From NCBI RefSeq assembly GCF_014650915.1, contig NZ_BMVW01000002.1, forward strand, positions 1-64,000: a stretch of DNA of 64,000 nt, in the 5' to 3' direction. Shown piece by piece: positions 56,972 to 64,000 of this stretch. The position numbers and the translations under genes are program-made. Every line of letters starts with the position of its first letter. Position 1 is the stretch's first letter. A model generated the notes under the pieces. That model was not told the origin of the DNA and searched no databases. It saw nothing but the letters and a program-made list of their open reading frames with translations. The DNA is from Streptomyces poonensis (GTDB lineage: Bacteria > Actinomycetota > Actinomycetes > Streptomycetales > Streptomycetaceae).

Positions 56972-58597
56972 ATGATTCTCAAGTACACCCGGTCCGCCGC
57001 ACGGGCACGTGTTCTGATGGGCTCCGCAGCCGCGTTGGCTGTCATCACCTCGGGCGGGATCGCGGAGACGGCGCAGGCCACCGCGACCACGTCCACGACT
57101 GCCGTCCAGGCCGCAGGCGCCCCCTCCTGGACGACGCGGACGATCGCGCCGGGCGTGCAGGTGCGCAGCGCCACCATAGTCAACTCCGCCGCCAAGCCCT
57201 CCTGGACGATCACCGTCCAGGCCCCGGCCACCGGGCACCTCAGCGGCGCCGCGACATGGGCGGCGGTGGGATCGCAGGACTGGGCCGACACCACCAGGAA
57301 GCAGTTGCTGGCCGGCGGCTTCGAACCGCGGGTGGAGACGGTGCGCTGGCCCCGCTACACCGACACCCCGCGGGGCACCATGGGTGTGCGGGTGAGGATC
57401 GGCTCGTACGCCACCCAGGCGGAGGCACGCACCGCCGCGCAGGCGGTCACGGCGGCGGGCTTCCGCACCGCGGTCGACTGGACGGGCTACGACGCCGAGC
57501 AGCCCGCCGACCGCCAGAACGTGCACGTCACGGTCGTCGATCCGCGTGTCTTCAAGGGCACTGTCGAGGGCACCCACGGCGGCAACGCCGCGGATCGGGT
57601 GACCACGTCGTCGGTCGCCACGAAGCTCGGTTCCCTGGTCGGCGTCAACGCCGGGTTCTTCGTCACCTCCAACGCCGACGGTGTCCAGGGCACGACGGCG
57701 GGCCTCAGCGCGGACCGTGGCCGGCTGGAGTCGATGGCCGCCGGATCGCGGGCGGCGCTGATCATCGGGGACGGCGGCCGGCGTGTGCGGGTGGCGGACC
57801 TGACGACGACCGTCACCGTGCGCGCGGGCGCGGCCCGTCACCAGGCCCAGGGCATCAACCGCGTGCCCGGTCTCATCCGCAACTGCGGGCGACCGGGGGC
57901 GACCCCGAGCGAGCGGCCCTGGCAGGACGTCACCTGCCGGACGCCGAACGACCTGGTGCTGTTCACCGACAAGTTCGGGGCGTCACTGCCCACCGGTACC
58001 GGCTCGCAGGTCGTGCTGGACGACGCCGGACGTGTGGTGTCGGTGGGTGAGCGCGGGGGCACGGTCCCGGCCGACGGAACCGTGCTCCAGGGCATCGGAT
58101 CGGCCGCCGACTGGCTGACCGCGCACGCCCGCACCGGACAGCGGATCGGCGTGTCGGACGTCATCCGCGACACCAAGGGCCGGCAGGTGCGGCTCGACGG
58201 CGACGACAGCATCGTGAGCGCCGCCCCCACCCTCGTACGTGACGGCCGGATCAGCATCGACGCGGCGACCGAGGGTGTCCTCGCCCCGTCCGACCTGTCC
58301 TACGGCTACGCATGGGCGAACGCCCGCCAGCCTCGCACCATGGCCGGCGTGGATGCCAAGGGCCGGCTGATCCTGGCCACGGTGGACGGTCGCCTGTCCG
58401 GCGGCAGCGAAGGTTTCACCCTCCAGGAGGCCGCCGCTTTCATGCGCTCGCTCGGCGCCGTGAACGCACTCAACCTCGACGGCGGCGGCTCGACCGCCAT
58501 GGCCGTCAACGGGGTCCTGGTCAACAGGCCCTCCGACGCCGCGGGTGAGCGGGCGGTCGGCGACACCATCCAGGTGCTGCCCCGCCGGGCCGGCTGA
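56972..58597 (+). CDS. Secreted phosphodiester-glycosidase-family protein with SPOR-like repeat
   Basis: 541 residues. Signal peptide: basic start, hydrophobic 15-25, AQATA near 33-37. A SPOR-like domain (about 80-175, TTRKQLLAGGFEPRVETVRWPRY...GVRVRIGSYATQAEARTAAQAVTAAGF) would bind glycan strands. The NAGPA-like catalytic domain follows (about 180-541) with LVGVNAGFF, ADWLTAHARTGQRIGVSD, and AFMRSLGAVNALNLDGGGSTAMAVNG, the usual end of the fold. The family hydrolyses GlcNAc-1-phosphodiester or related bonds, so wall-teichoic or capsule phosphodiesters are likely targets. SD gagagg precedes ATG 56972; a terminator follows. Confidence 0.88.
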   Translation: MILKYTRSAARARVLMGSAAALAVITSGGIAETAQATATTSTTAVQAAGAPSWTTRTIAPGVQVRSATIVNSAAKPSWTITVQAPATGHLSGAATWAAVGSQDWADTTRKQLLAGGFEPRVETVRWPRYTDTPRGTMGVRVRIGSYATQAEARTAAQAVTAAGFRTAVDWTGYDAEQPADRQNVHVTVVDPRVFKGTVEGTHGGNAADRVTTSSVATKLGSLVGVNAGFFVTSNADGVQGTTAGLSADRGRLESMAAGSRAALIIGDGGRRVRVADLTTTVTVRAGAARHQAQGINRVPGLIRNCGRPGATPSERPWQDVTCRTPNDLVLFTDKFGASLPTGTGSQVVLDDAGRVVSVGERGGTVPADGTVLQGIGSAADWLTAHARTGQRIGVSDVIRDTKGRQVRLDGDDSIVSAAPTLVRDGRISIDAATEGVLAPSDLSYGYAWANARQPRTMAGVDAKGRLILATVDGRLSGGSEGFTLQEAAAFMRSLGAVNALNLDGGGSTAMAVNGVLVNRPSDAAGERAVGDTIQVLPRRAG

Positions 58598-58610
58598 CGC
58601 GTGTCACACC

Positions 58611-58658
58611 GACAGCTCCCCGCGATCGCGATTCCCACCGTGGTCGCGGGGAGCTGTC
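58611..58658. terminator. Hairpin terminator, 15-bp perfect arms
   Basis: gacagctccccgcga (58611-58625) pairs with 58644-58658 around an 18-base loop, 13 bp after the stop at 58597. Confidence 0.9.
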
Positions 58659-58819
58659 CGTCTCTCGGCGGCTGGGCGTGGCCCCGCCCGCACACCGACC
58701 GCTTCCCGCTCGGCGACGCACCACGTCAGCCGAGGACATGTCAGTCGAGGACACGGCGGGCGGGGAGACGGCCCGGCCGGCAGGGGTGCCGGCCGGGGAC
58801 GTCGCGTCGGCAGACCTGC

Positions 58820-60907
58820 TCAGGCGGTGCGGCAGACGGTGCCGTTGAGGGTGAAGGTGGTGGGAGCGGGGTTCGCCCCTTCGTTGGCGCCGACGAATCC
58901 GAAGGTGGCCGTCGAGCCGCCGTCGGGCGCCAGGACCGCGTTCTGACCGTTGTCGGTAACGTGGACCCGCTTTCCGTCACTGGTGACCTTCGCGTTCCAG
59001 AAGCTCTGGACCGACTGGCCGGTGGAGGGCCAGCTGAAGCCGAGAGTCCATCCGTCGACCGGGGTGTCGGCGAGGTTGGAGACGGTCACCGAGGCGACGA
59101 AGCCGCTGCTCCAGCTGGTGTCCACGTGGTAGGTCACCAGGCAGGTGCTGTCCCGTGGTGAGGTCGTGGTGAAGGTCAGTGGTGCGGAGGGCCGGGACAG
59201 CCGGCCGTCGGCGTCCCGGGCGACGACATTGACGGTGTGCTCGGACCCCGGGGGCAGGTTGCGCAGGGTCACCGAGGTGGAGGTCGAGTCGGCCAGCAGC
59301 TGGGCGTTGGCGCCGAGCTGCTCGTAGACCTCATAGCGCACCGGCGTGCCGCGGGTGCTCGCGGACCAGGTGAGGGTGGCCGTGGAACTGTCCACCGCGG
59401 TGAGTCTCGGGGCGCCCGGCGCGCCGGCGGCCGCCTCTCCGGTGCGTGGGGAGACGGTGACGGTGGTGATCGAATAGGGCGGCAGGACCTGGGAGCCGTC
59501 CGCGGGCGCGGGAACCCGTGTGACGTCGGTGTCGCCGCGGGCGTAGCGGTGGACGACCGGTGTTCCGGAGCCCGGGGCGTAGCCGGCGTACTCGATGTCC
59601 ACCGGGTAGGAGTGGTCGGGGTCCTTGTTGATCATCATGACGCTCAGGTCGCCGTCGGCCTGGTGCACGGCGTGGACCGAGACCTGGTCGCTGTCGGACG
59701 CGGAGGCCACCATGGTGTCGCCCGGGCCGCCGAGCGCGGTGAGGGACTTGATGCCGTAGTAGGGGTGGAACGGCGTGTTGACCGGCGGCTGGCAGACCTC
59801 CCCGACGCAACCGCCGCTGGAGAGCAGGCCGAAGTCGTTGAAGTCGGTCTCGCCGTCCACCGTGCTCACTTGGGTCGGCCCGTTGTGGGTGTTCCACCAG
59901 TCGACGTTGAAGACGCCGTTCTCCAGGGCGGTCATGTAGACGTCCGCGGCGAACAGGCCGTTGGGCCGGCTGTTCTGCTGGACGTTGGAGTTGACCTCGG
60001 TCAGTGCGATGCCGATCTCGGCGGAGCGCTCCCCGGCGTAGCGGTCGATCTGCCGGCGGACCTCGCGCAGTTGCCCCGGCATGCGGGCGACTCGGTCCAG
60101 GGCCTCGTCCGCGGTGGCGCCGCCGGGGTACGAGTGCACGACGGCGAAGTCGATGGTGCCGGCGACCGTGGACAGCACGGTGTGGTTCCAGTCGGCGGAG
60201 TCGCCGGGGCCGGTGATTCCGTCGGGCCAGTCCCCCGGTGTGGTCAGAACGGCGCCGATCTTGATGGTCGGGTCGACCGCCTTCATCGCCTTGGCGTAGG
60301 CGAGGACGTTGCGCGCGTACTCCCGCGGGCTCTTGTCCGGGTGGTCGTCGGCTTCCCAGCCGCTGCCGTAGTGGCCGTTGCCGTAGATCTCGTTGCCGAT
60401 CTCCCAGTACTTGGCGCCGTAGTCGCGGGTGACGTTCGCGTACCGGACCCAGTCCGCGGCCTCCTCCGGGGTGCCGGTGCCGTAGTTGGCGATGATCAGC
60501 GGCTGTGAGCCGGTGGCCCGTACCGTGCCCATGAACTTGTCGAACTCGGTGTTCGGTGCGACATAGCCGCCGGGGGCGGTGTGGTCCTTCCAGTGGTAGA
60601 TGTCGCCGTAGGAGCCGCCGGGGTAGCGCATCATCCCGATCCCGGCGTCGTCCAGCAGCGTCGCGACCTCGGGATCGTTCATGTGCGAGTCCCAGATCGC
60701 GTGGTTGACTCCGAAGGCCGCCTCGTCGATCGTCCCCAGCCCCAGCGTGGCGTTCACCGAGACCTCGACGGCCGGTTCCTCGGCCGGATCGGCCGCAGCC
60801 GGCGTCCGGGCGGTCACCGCTGTGGCCAAGGCCGCAGCGCAGGCCAGCGCGGCGGCCAGGGACCGGACGGGTCTGGACCGGCCGGGCAGACGGTGTGCGA
60901 GCAGCAT
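58820..60907 (-). CDS. Secreted alpha-L-arabinofuranosidase-like glycoside hydrolase with FN3 and CBM2
   Basis: 695 residues. Signal peptide with AxA near 35-39. A (beta/alpha)8 clan GH-A catalytic domain (about 48-500) has acid/base Glu173 in WEIGNEIYGNGHY and nucleophile Glu304 in ALTEVNSN, the pattern of GH51-like arabinofuranosidases. An FN3 module (about 505-595) and a family 2 carbohydrate-binding module (about 600-695, with flanking cysteines in STCLVTY and GTVCRTA and several tryptophans) follow. CBM2 binds cellulose or xylan, so the target is plant-wall polysaccharide. SD aggggac precedes ATG 60907. A CebR-type box lies 167 bp upstream, suggesting induction by cellobiose or cellotriose. 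Confidence 0.88.
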   Translation of the reverse strand: MLLAHRLPGRSRPVRSLAAALACAAALATAVTARTPAAADPAEEPAVEVSVNATLGLGTIDEAAFGVNHAIWDSHMNDPEVATLLDDAGIGMMRYPGGSYGDIYHWKDHTAPGGYVAPNTEFDKFMGTVRATGSQPLIIANYGTGTPEEAADWVRYANVTRDYGAKYWEIGNEIYGNGHYGSGWEADDHPDKSPREYARNVLAYAKAMKAVDPTIKIGAVLTTPGDWPDGITGPGDSADWNHTVLSTVAGTIDFAVVHSYPGGATADEALDRVARMPGQLREVRRQIDRYAGERSAEIGIALTEVNSNVQQNSRPNGLFAADVYMTALENGVFNVDWWNTHNGPTQVSTVDGETDFNDFGLLSSGGCVGEVCQPPVNTPFHPYYGIKSLTALGGPGDTMVASASDSDQVSVHAVHQADGDLSVMMINKDPDHSYPVDIEYAGYAPGSGTPVVHRYARGDTDVTRVPAPADGSQVLPPYSITTVTVSPRTGEAAAGAPGAPRLTAVDSSTATLTWSASTRGTPVRYEVYEQLGANAQLLADSTSTSVTLRNLPPGSEHTVNVVARDADGRLSRPSAPLTFTTTSPRDSTCLVTYHVDTSWSSGFVASVTVSNLADTPVDGWTLGFSWPSTGQSVQSFWNAKVTSDGKRVHVTDNGQNAVLAPDGGSTATFGFVGANEGANPAPTTFTLNGTVCRTA

Positions 60908-60936
60908 CAGCGTGTCCCCTCTGCGAAGCGAATGAG

Positions 60937-61008
60937 CACGAACCCGTGCATGAAGCCGGGCATGGCCCCGGGCACGAATCCGGGCATGAATCCGGGCATG
61001 GATCCGGT
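60937..61008. repeat. 12-bp tandem repeat, six units (catgaatccggg)
   Basis: Units start at 60937, 60949, 60961, 60973, 60985 and 60997, each with a few substitutions, ending 66 bp before the CebR-type box. It lies in the leader of the hydrolase gene. On the minus strand one frame reads repeated (M/V)PGF. Confidence 0.88.
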
Positions 61009-61073
61009 CTGGAGAGCCCACCGCCCGGCGGCAGTCCTCCCGTGTACGGTCGCGCACTCCCACGGCGCCCTTC

Positions 61074-61087
61074 TGGGAGCGCTCCCA
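61074..61087. promoter_or_regulatory. CebR-type operator (tgggagcgctccca)
   Basis: Perfect 14-bp palindrome identical to the Streptomyces CebR consensus and to the site at 31410-31423. It lies 167 bp upstream of the CBM2-containing hydrolase. Confidence 0.88.
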
Positions 61088-61266
61088 CGATGATGAGCAG
61101 CCGCCATGTTCAGGTCAATGGCCGTGCGTGACCGTCCCTGCTTCCGCGGGAGTCGCCCGGCTGGTCCCGGCCACCTGGAAACGCCTTCGAGACCGGGGGG
61201 CCGGGGGCCGAAGTCACGAATGCTGTTCTGGAATCCGCCGCCGCCGACCAGGAAGTGGACCATCGC

Positions 61267-61373
61267 ACCGGTGTAGTTCACAGGTAGACCGGTGTAGTTC
61301 ACAGGTAGACCGGTGTAGTTCACAGGTAGACCGGTGTCGTTCCACAGATAGACCGGTGTCGTTCCACAGATGA
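61267..61373. repeat. 21/22-bp tandem repeat, five units, in a minus-strand protein-like frame
   Basis: Three 21-bp units (accggtgtagttcacaggtag) at 61267, 61288 and 61309 are followed by two diverged 22-bp units at 61330 and 61352. On the minus strand the 21-bp units encode repeated GLPVNYT inside a frame running from GTG 61461 (VSHLPTRSTHRVVIRERGIDG) into GAMVHFLVGGGGFQNSIRDF. This looks like the remnant of a longer protein; the frame stays open to 60907 but loses protein-like character after about 61190. No functional gene is claimed. The rest of 60908-61545 contains only regulatory sequence. Confidence 0.75.
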
Positions 61374-61545
61374 AGGGGGCGTACTGGTTGACCGGCGAGC
61401 CGTCGATGCCGCGTTCGCGGATGACCACGCGGTGCGTGCTACGTGTGGGGAGGTGGGACACGCGGGGTCAGCATGGGCCCGCGGTAATCCCGCGGTACGG
61501 CTGGGGACCCGTCAGGCTGTCCAGCTGTCGGCGGGGACGCCGGTC

Positions 61546-62178
61546 TCAGGCCAGCAGCCGCTGTTCCTTGGCCACCGCGACCGCCCCCGCGCGTGTCTCC
61601 ACGCCCAGCTTGTCGTAGATGCGGCGGAGGTGGGTCTTGACCGTGGCCTCACTGATGAACAGGGCGCGGGCGATCTCGCGGTTGCCCAGGCCTTGGGTGA
61701 GCTGCGCCAGGATGTCCCGCTCGCGGGTGGTGAGGGAGGGCCGGGGACTGCGCATCCGGGCCATGACGCGGTCGGCGACCGGCGGCGAGAGCGTCGGCCG
61801 TCCCCGGGCGGCGGCATGGACCGCGGCGAACAGTTCCTCGGGGCGCTCCGCCTTCAGCAGGTAGCCGGTGGCTCCGGCCTCGACGGCGCGGGTGATGTCC
61901 GCGTCCGTGTCGTACGTGGTGAGGACCAGGACGCGCGGGGCGTCCGGCGCCGCGGTGATGAGGCGGGTGGCCTCCGCGCCGTCCATGCCCGCGCCGAGCT
62001 GGAGATCCATCAGGACGACGTCGGGGGCCAGCTTCGTGGCAAGCGCGACCGCCTCCTCCCCGCTGCCGGCCTCCCCCGCCACCTCGATGCCGGGTGCGCT
62101 GCCGAGCAGGGCCAGGAGGCCGGCGCGTACGACGGCGTGGTCGTCGCAGACCAGGAGACGGACGGCGGGCGGGTTCAC
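61546..62178 (-). CDS. NarL/LuxR-family response regulator
   Basis: 210 residues. The receiver domain has the acidic pair at 12-13 (CDDH), phospho-acceptor Asp58 (LMDLQ), TTYD and the conserved Lys near 109 (LLKAE). The C-terminal LuxR HTH is at about 145-205 (LTTRERDILAQLTQGLGNREIARALFISEATVKTHLRRIYDKLGV). GTG 62178 has SD ggagg and overlaps the kinase stop (GTGA). It is the DNA-binding output of the two-component pair; target genes are unknown, and the divergent secreted-protein gene at 63832 is one candidate. Confidence 0.93.
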   Translation of the reverse strand: MNPPAVRLLVCDDHAVVRAGLLALLGSAPGIEVAGEAGSGEEAVALATKLAPDVVLMDLQLGAGMDGAEATRLITAAPDAPRVLVLTTYDTDADITRAVEAGATGYLLKAERPEELFAAVHAAARGRPTLSPPVADRVMARMRSPRPSLTTRERDILAQLTQGLGNREIARALFISEATVKTHLRRIYDKLGVETRAGAVAVAKEQRLLA

Positions 62179-63551
62179 GATTCCTCCAGTACGGTGTCCG
62201 GCCGGGCGGCGGCATCCGGCTGCCGCGCGGGGTGGGGCCGGGCCCGGTCGGTGGCGGCGCGCTCCGTTCCGCGCGGTCCGCGTGCGGGGAGCGACACGGA
62301 CAGGACCGTGCCGTCGCCCGGAGCGGACTCCACGGTGAGCGTGCCGCCGAGCTGCCGCGCACGGGCGCGGATCGCGGGCAGGCCGTGTCCGCGCACCCCG
62401 GCGGGCCGGGCCCGCGCACCGGGGACGAAGCCCCGGCCGTCGTCGGCGATGTCGAGGACGACCTCGTCGCCGAGGCGGGTGAGAGTGACCGCGGCCGTGC
62501 GCGCTCCGGCGTGTTCGCGGACGTTGGCGAGGGCACCCTGCGCGATACGCAGCAGGGCGGCCTGTACCCGGTCGGGCAGCGGCGTGCTCGTGCCTTCGGC
62601 GTGGAAACGGACGGTGAGGGCCGGCCCGGACTCACGGGCGGCGAGTGCGCGCAGCGCCTCCTCGACGCCGCCGGCCGCCGCGAGGTCGGCGGGTGCCAGG
62701 TCGTGGACGAAGCGGCGCGCCTCGGCGAGGCCGTGCCCGGTGACCGACTCGGCGGTGCGGAGGTGTGCGCGGGCCCTCTCTGGATCGGTGTCCCACACCA
62801 GGTCGGCCGCCTGGAGCAGCATCTGCTGGCTGGACAGGCTCTGCGCGAGCGTGTCGTGGATCTCCATCGACAGTCGCTGCCGTTCGGCGAGGGCGCCCGC
62901 GCGGCGTTCGGTGGCGGCCAGCTCCCGCCGGGTCCGGACCAGGTCGTCGATGAGCCCGGCCTGCCGGGCGGCCTGACCCTCCATGTGGGCGAACACGCTG
63001 GTGGCCAGGGCCGCGACGGCCGCGGGACCGATGACGAGGTCCAGGTCGGGACGCGGGGCGAGCCGGAGCTGGGCGAGGACGACGAACGCGGTGAGCAGCC
63101 CCACGAGGACGTACGCGGCGCGCGACGGCAGCGTACGCAGGGCCGTGTAGACGAGGGGTACGGCACACCACGAGAAGCTGGGCGCCAGGGCCACCAGGAC
63201 GGCCCAGACGGTGACGACCGAGCCGAGCCACAGCGGACGGCGGACGGCGGGTACGGACAGCCGCGACGCGCCGGGCGCCGCCCGCGTGCCGGCGCGGGAG
63301 GCGTACGACGGGTGCCCGAGGGCCGGACCGAGCACGTACAGCAGGGCGAGGGCCGCGGCGAGACCCAGCACGAGGGGCAGCCGCGGCTCCTGTCCGTGAC
63401 GCTGGACGAACCTGACCGCGGCGGCGCCGAGCAGCAGGAAGAACACGACGTGCATGACAGCGGCGAGCCGTCGCGCCCCCGTGTCGTCGGCGAGCGCGGC
63501 CTTCGCACCGCCCGCCACGGGCTCCGTGCGGCCGGGACGGGGGGTCTGCAC
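62175..63551 (-). CDS. Membrane sensor histidine kinase (HisKA_3 type)
   Basis: 458 residues. Five or six helices in the first 200 residues (first about 30-47) precede the dimerisation/phosphoacceptor helix with His232 in SMEIHDTLAQSLSSQQ, an N-box (NVREHAGA, Asn343) and DIADDGRGF (367-375, G1 box). Its large membrane part without an extended external loop suggests sensing within or near the membrane, as in LiaS/DesK-type kinases. GTG 63551 is chosen from the nearby ggaag; the frame remains open farther upstream but is not protein-like. Confidence 0.9.
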   Translation of the reverse strand: MQTPRPGRTEPVAGGAKAALADDTGARRLAAVMHVVFFLLLGAAAVRFVQRHGQEPRLPLVLGLAAALALLYVLGPALGHPSYASRAGTRAAPGASRLSVPAVRRPLWLGSVVTVWAVLVALAPSFSWCAVPLVYTALRTLPSRAAYVLVGLLTAFVVLAQLRLAPRPDLDLVIGPAAVAALATSVFAHMEGQAARQAGLIDDLVRTRRELAATERRAGALAERQRLSMEIHDTLAQSLSSQQMLLQAADLVWDTDPERARAHLRTAESVTGHGLAEARRFVHDLAPADLAAAGGVEEALRALAARESGPALTVRFHAEGTSTPLPDRVQAALLRIAQGALANVREHAGARTAAVTLTRLGDEVVLDIADDGRGFVPGARARPAGVRGHGLPAIRARARQLGGTLTVESAPGDGTVLSVSLPARGPRGTERAATDRARPHPARQPDAAARPDTVLEES

Positions 63552-63831
63552 CGTGCTTCCGCCTTCCTCATCGAACCGAGCTGAACTGGGAACACCGCCA
63601 TTTTCGTCCCTCCTGGGCGGTCCGGGGTCAACCGATCGGATGACACAGGCCTCGGCCGACCAGCACGGCGTGTGCAGCCGCTCGGCCGACGGGCCGACGC
63701 CGTCCCCGCCACCACGATGGATCACGGCCGCCGAGGGGCCACCTGCTCCCGGCACACCCGGCACACCGAACACCCGGAGGCCCACCTCCGGGCGCCGGAG
63801 CACACCTGCCCGACCCACTACAGGAGTCGAC
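63552..63831. other. Divergent promoter region of kinase and secreted-protein genes
   Basis: 280 bp without a gene. It contains accgatcgg near 63630 and AT-richer patches, but no operator strong enough to name. Confidence 0.4.
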
Positions 63832-64000
63832 GTGAAGCACATCAACCTCAACGCCTTCAGCGATGTCTCGAAGCGCACCCGTGTCATCGCCGGCAGCGCC
63901 GCCGCGATCCTCGCCGCCGGCACCATCGGCGCCGTGTCCGCCAGCGCCGCCGCGCCCGCCGCGCCCGCCGCCGGAACCGTGCCGGCCTCCGTACGGGCCG
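63832..64000 (+). CDS. N-terminal part of a secreted protein (partial)
   Basis: 56 codons run to the window end. GTG 63832 has SD caggag 6 bp upstream. The protein starts VKHINLNAFSDVSKRTRVIAGSAAAILAAGTIGAVSASAAAPAAPAAG, a signal peptide with basic n-region, hydrophobic h-region about 19-34 and an AxA cleavage region near 38-42. The mature domain is outside the window, so no function can be given. It is divergent from a two-component system that may control it. Confidence 0.75.
   Translation, partial: MKHINLNAFSDVSKRTRVIAGSAAAILAAGTIGAVSASAAAPAAPAAGTVPASVRA

Noticed and set aside
59237..60508. 423-codon open frame on the plus strand
   Set aside because: Antisense of the CBM2 hydrolase; no family resemblance.
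61267..61373. Repeat array considered as CRISPR
   Set aside because: The 21-22-bp units are directly adjacent without spacers and read in frame as GLPVNYT on the minus strand.

Overview
The window is chromosomal DNA of a Streptomyces or a very close relative. The evidence is a very high G+C content with strong third-position GC bias, frequent GTG starts, translationally coupled operons (ATGA/GTGA overlaps), rare TTA codons near gene starts, two perfect copies of the CebR-box palindrome known from Streptomyces, and secreted multi-domain carbohydrate-active proteins. No rRNA, tRNA, CRISPR array, insertion sequence or phage gene was seen. All function calls come from reading motifs; no database search was run.

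Layout: 1-2.5 kb holds the end of a DUF4097-type protein, a decayed serine hydrolase and an intact serine hydrolase. 2.8-6.2 kb has a saccharopine-dehydrogenase-like enzyme divergent from a GlxA/AraC regulator, then a hydrolase. 6.3-14.6 kb is an ABC export locus: one ATPase facing two very large FtsX-type permeases and a second ATPase, with two consecutive TTA codons at the start of the first permease. 15-22 kb is mixed: a hydrolase divergent from a WYL regulator, a DUF6461 protein, an MHS transporter, a pentapeptide-repeat membrane protein and a DUF1330-like protein. 22.3-29.4 kb (minus strand) is a six-gene operon: methyltransferase, ThDP enzyme, Lys1-like and Lys9-like saccharopine dehydrogenases, EamA exporter, ATP-grasp ligase. 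It is preceded by nested palindromes and closed by a hairpin terminator, and is the best candidate here for an undescribed biosynthetic system. 30-31 kb has an aldo/keto reductase.

31.8-39.6 kb is a plus-strand envelope-glycan cluster: SDR epimerase, UbiA/DPPR-synthase-like transferase, two related GT2 glycosyltransferases flanking a membrane-anchored EEP phosphodiesterase, a UPF0104 flippase-like protein and a NodB deacetylase. 40.5-43.2 kb is an MMPL exporter with its TetR regulator and a 34-bp operator. 43.6-46.6 kb encodes a 1002-residue secreted PA14/propeller/CBM35/DUF1080 protein with a TTA codon. 46.8-50.5 kb is a nitrosative-stress module: a Crp/Fnr regulator without cysteines, an FNR/DNR-type box, an 8 x 7-bp repeat abutting the Shine-Dalgarno, hcp, and its reductase with an in-frame 9-bp repeat.

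50.6-56.4 kb has a VOC pseudogene, GtrA, ArsR-VOC, an ADH-SDR-TetR operon with a double operator, and a TIGR01777-type SDR. 57-61.5 kb has a secreted phosphodiester-glycosidase-like protein and an arabinofuranosidase-like CBM2 protein with an upstream CebR box and minisatellites. 61.5-64 kb is a NarL/LuxR two-component system and the start of a secreted protein.

Recurring themes are unusually many short tandem repeats next to gene starts or stops, and several gene-proximal operators clear enough to predict regulation.
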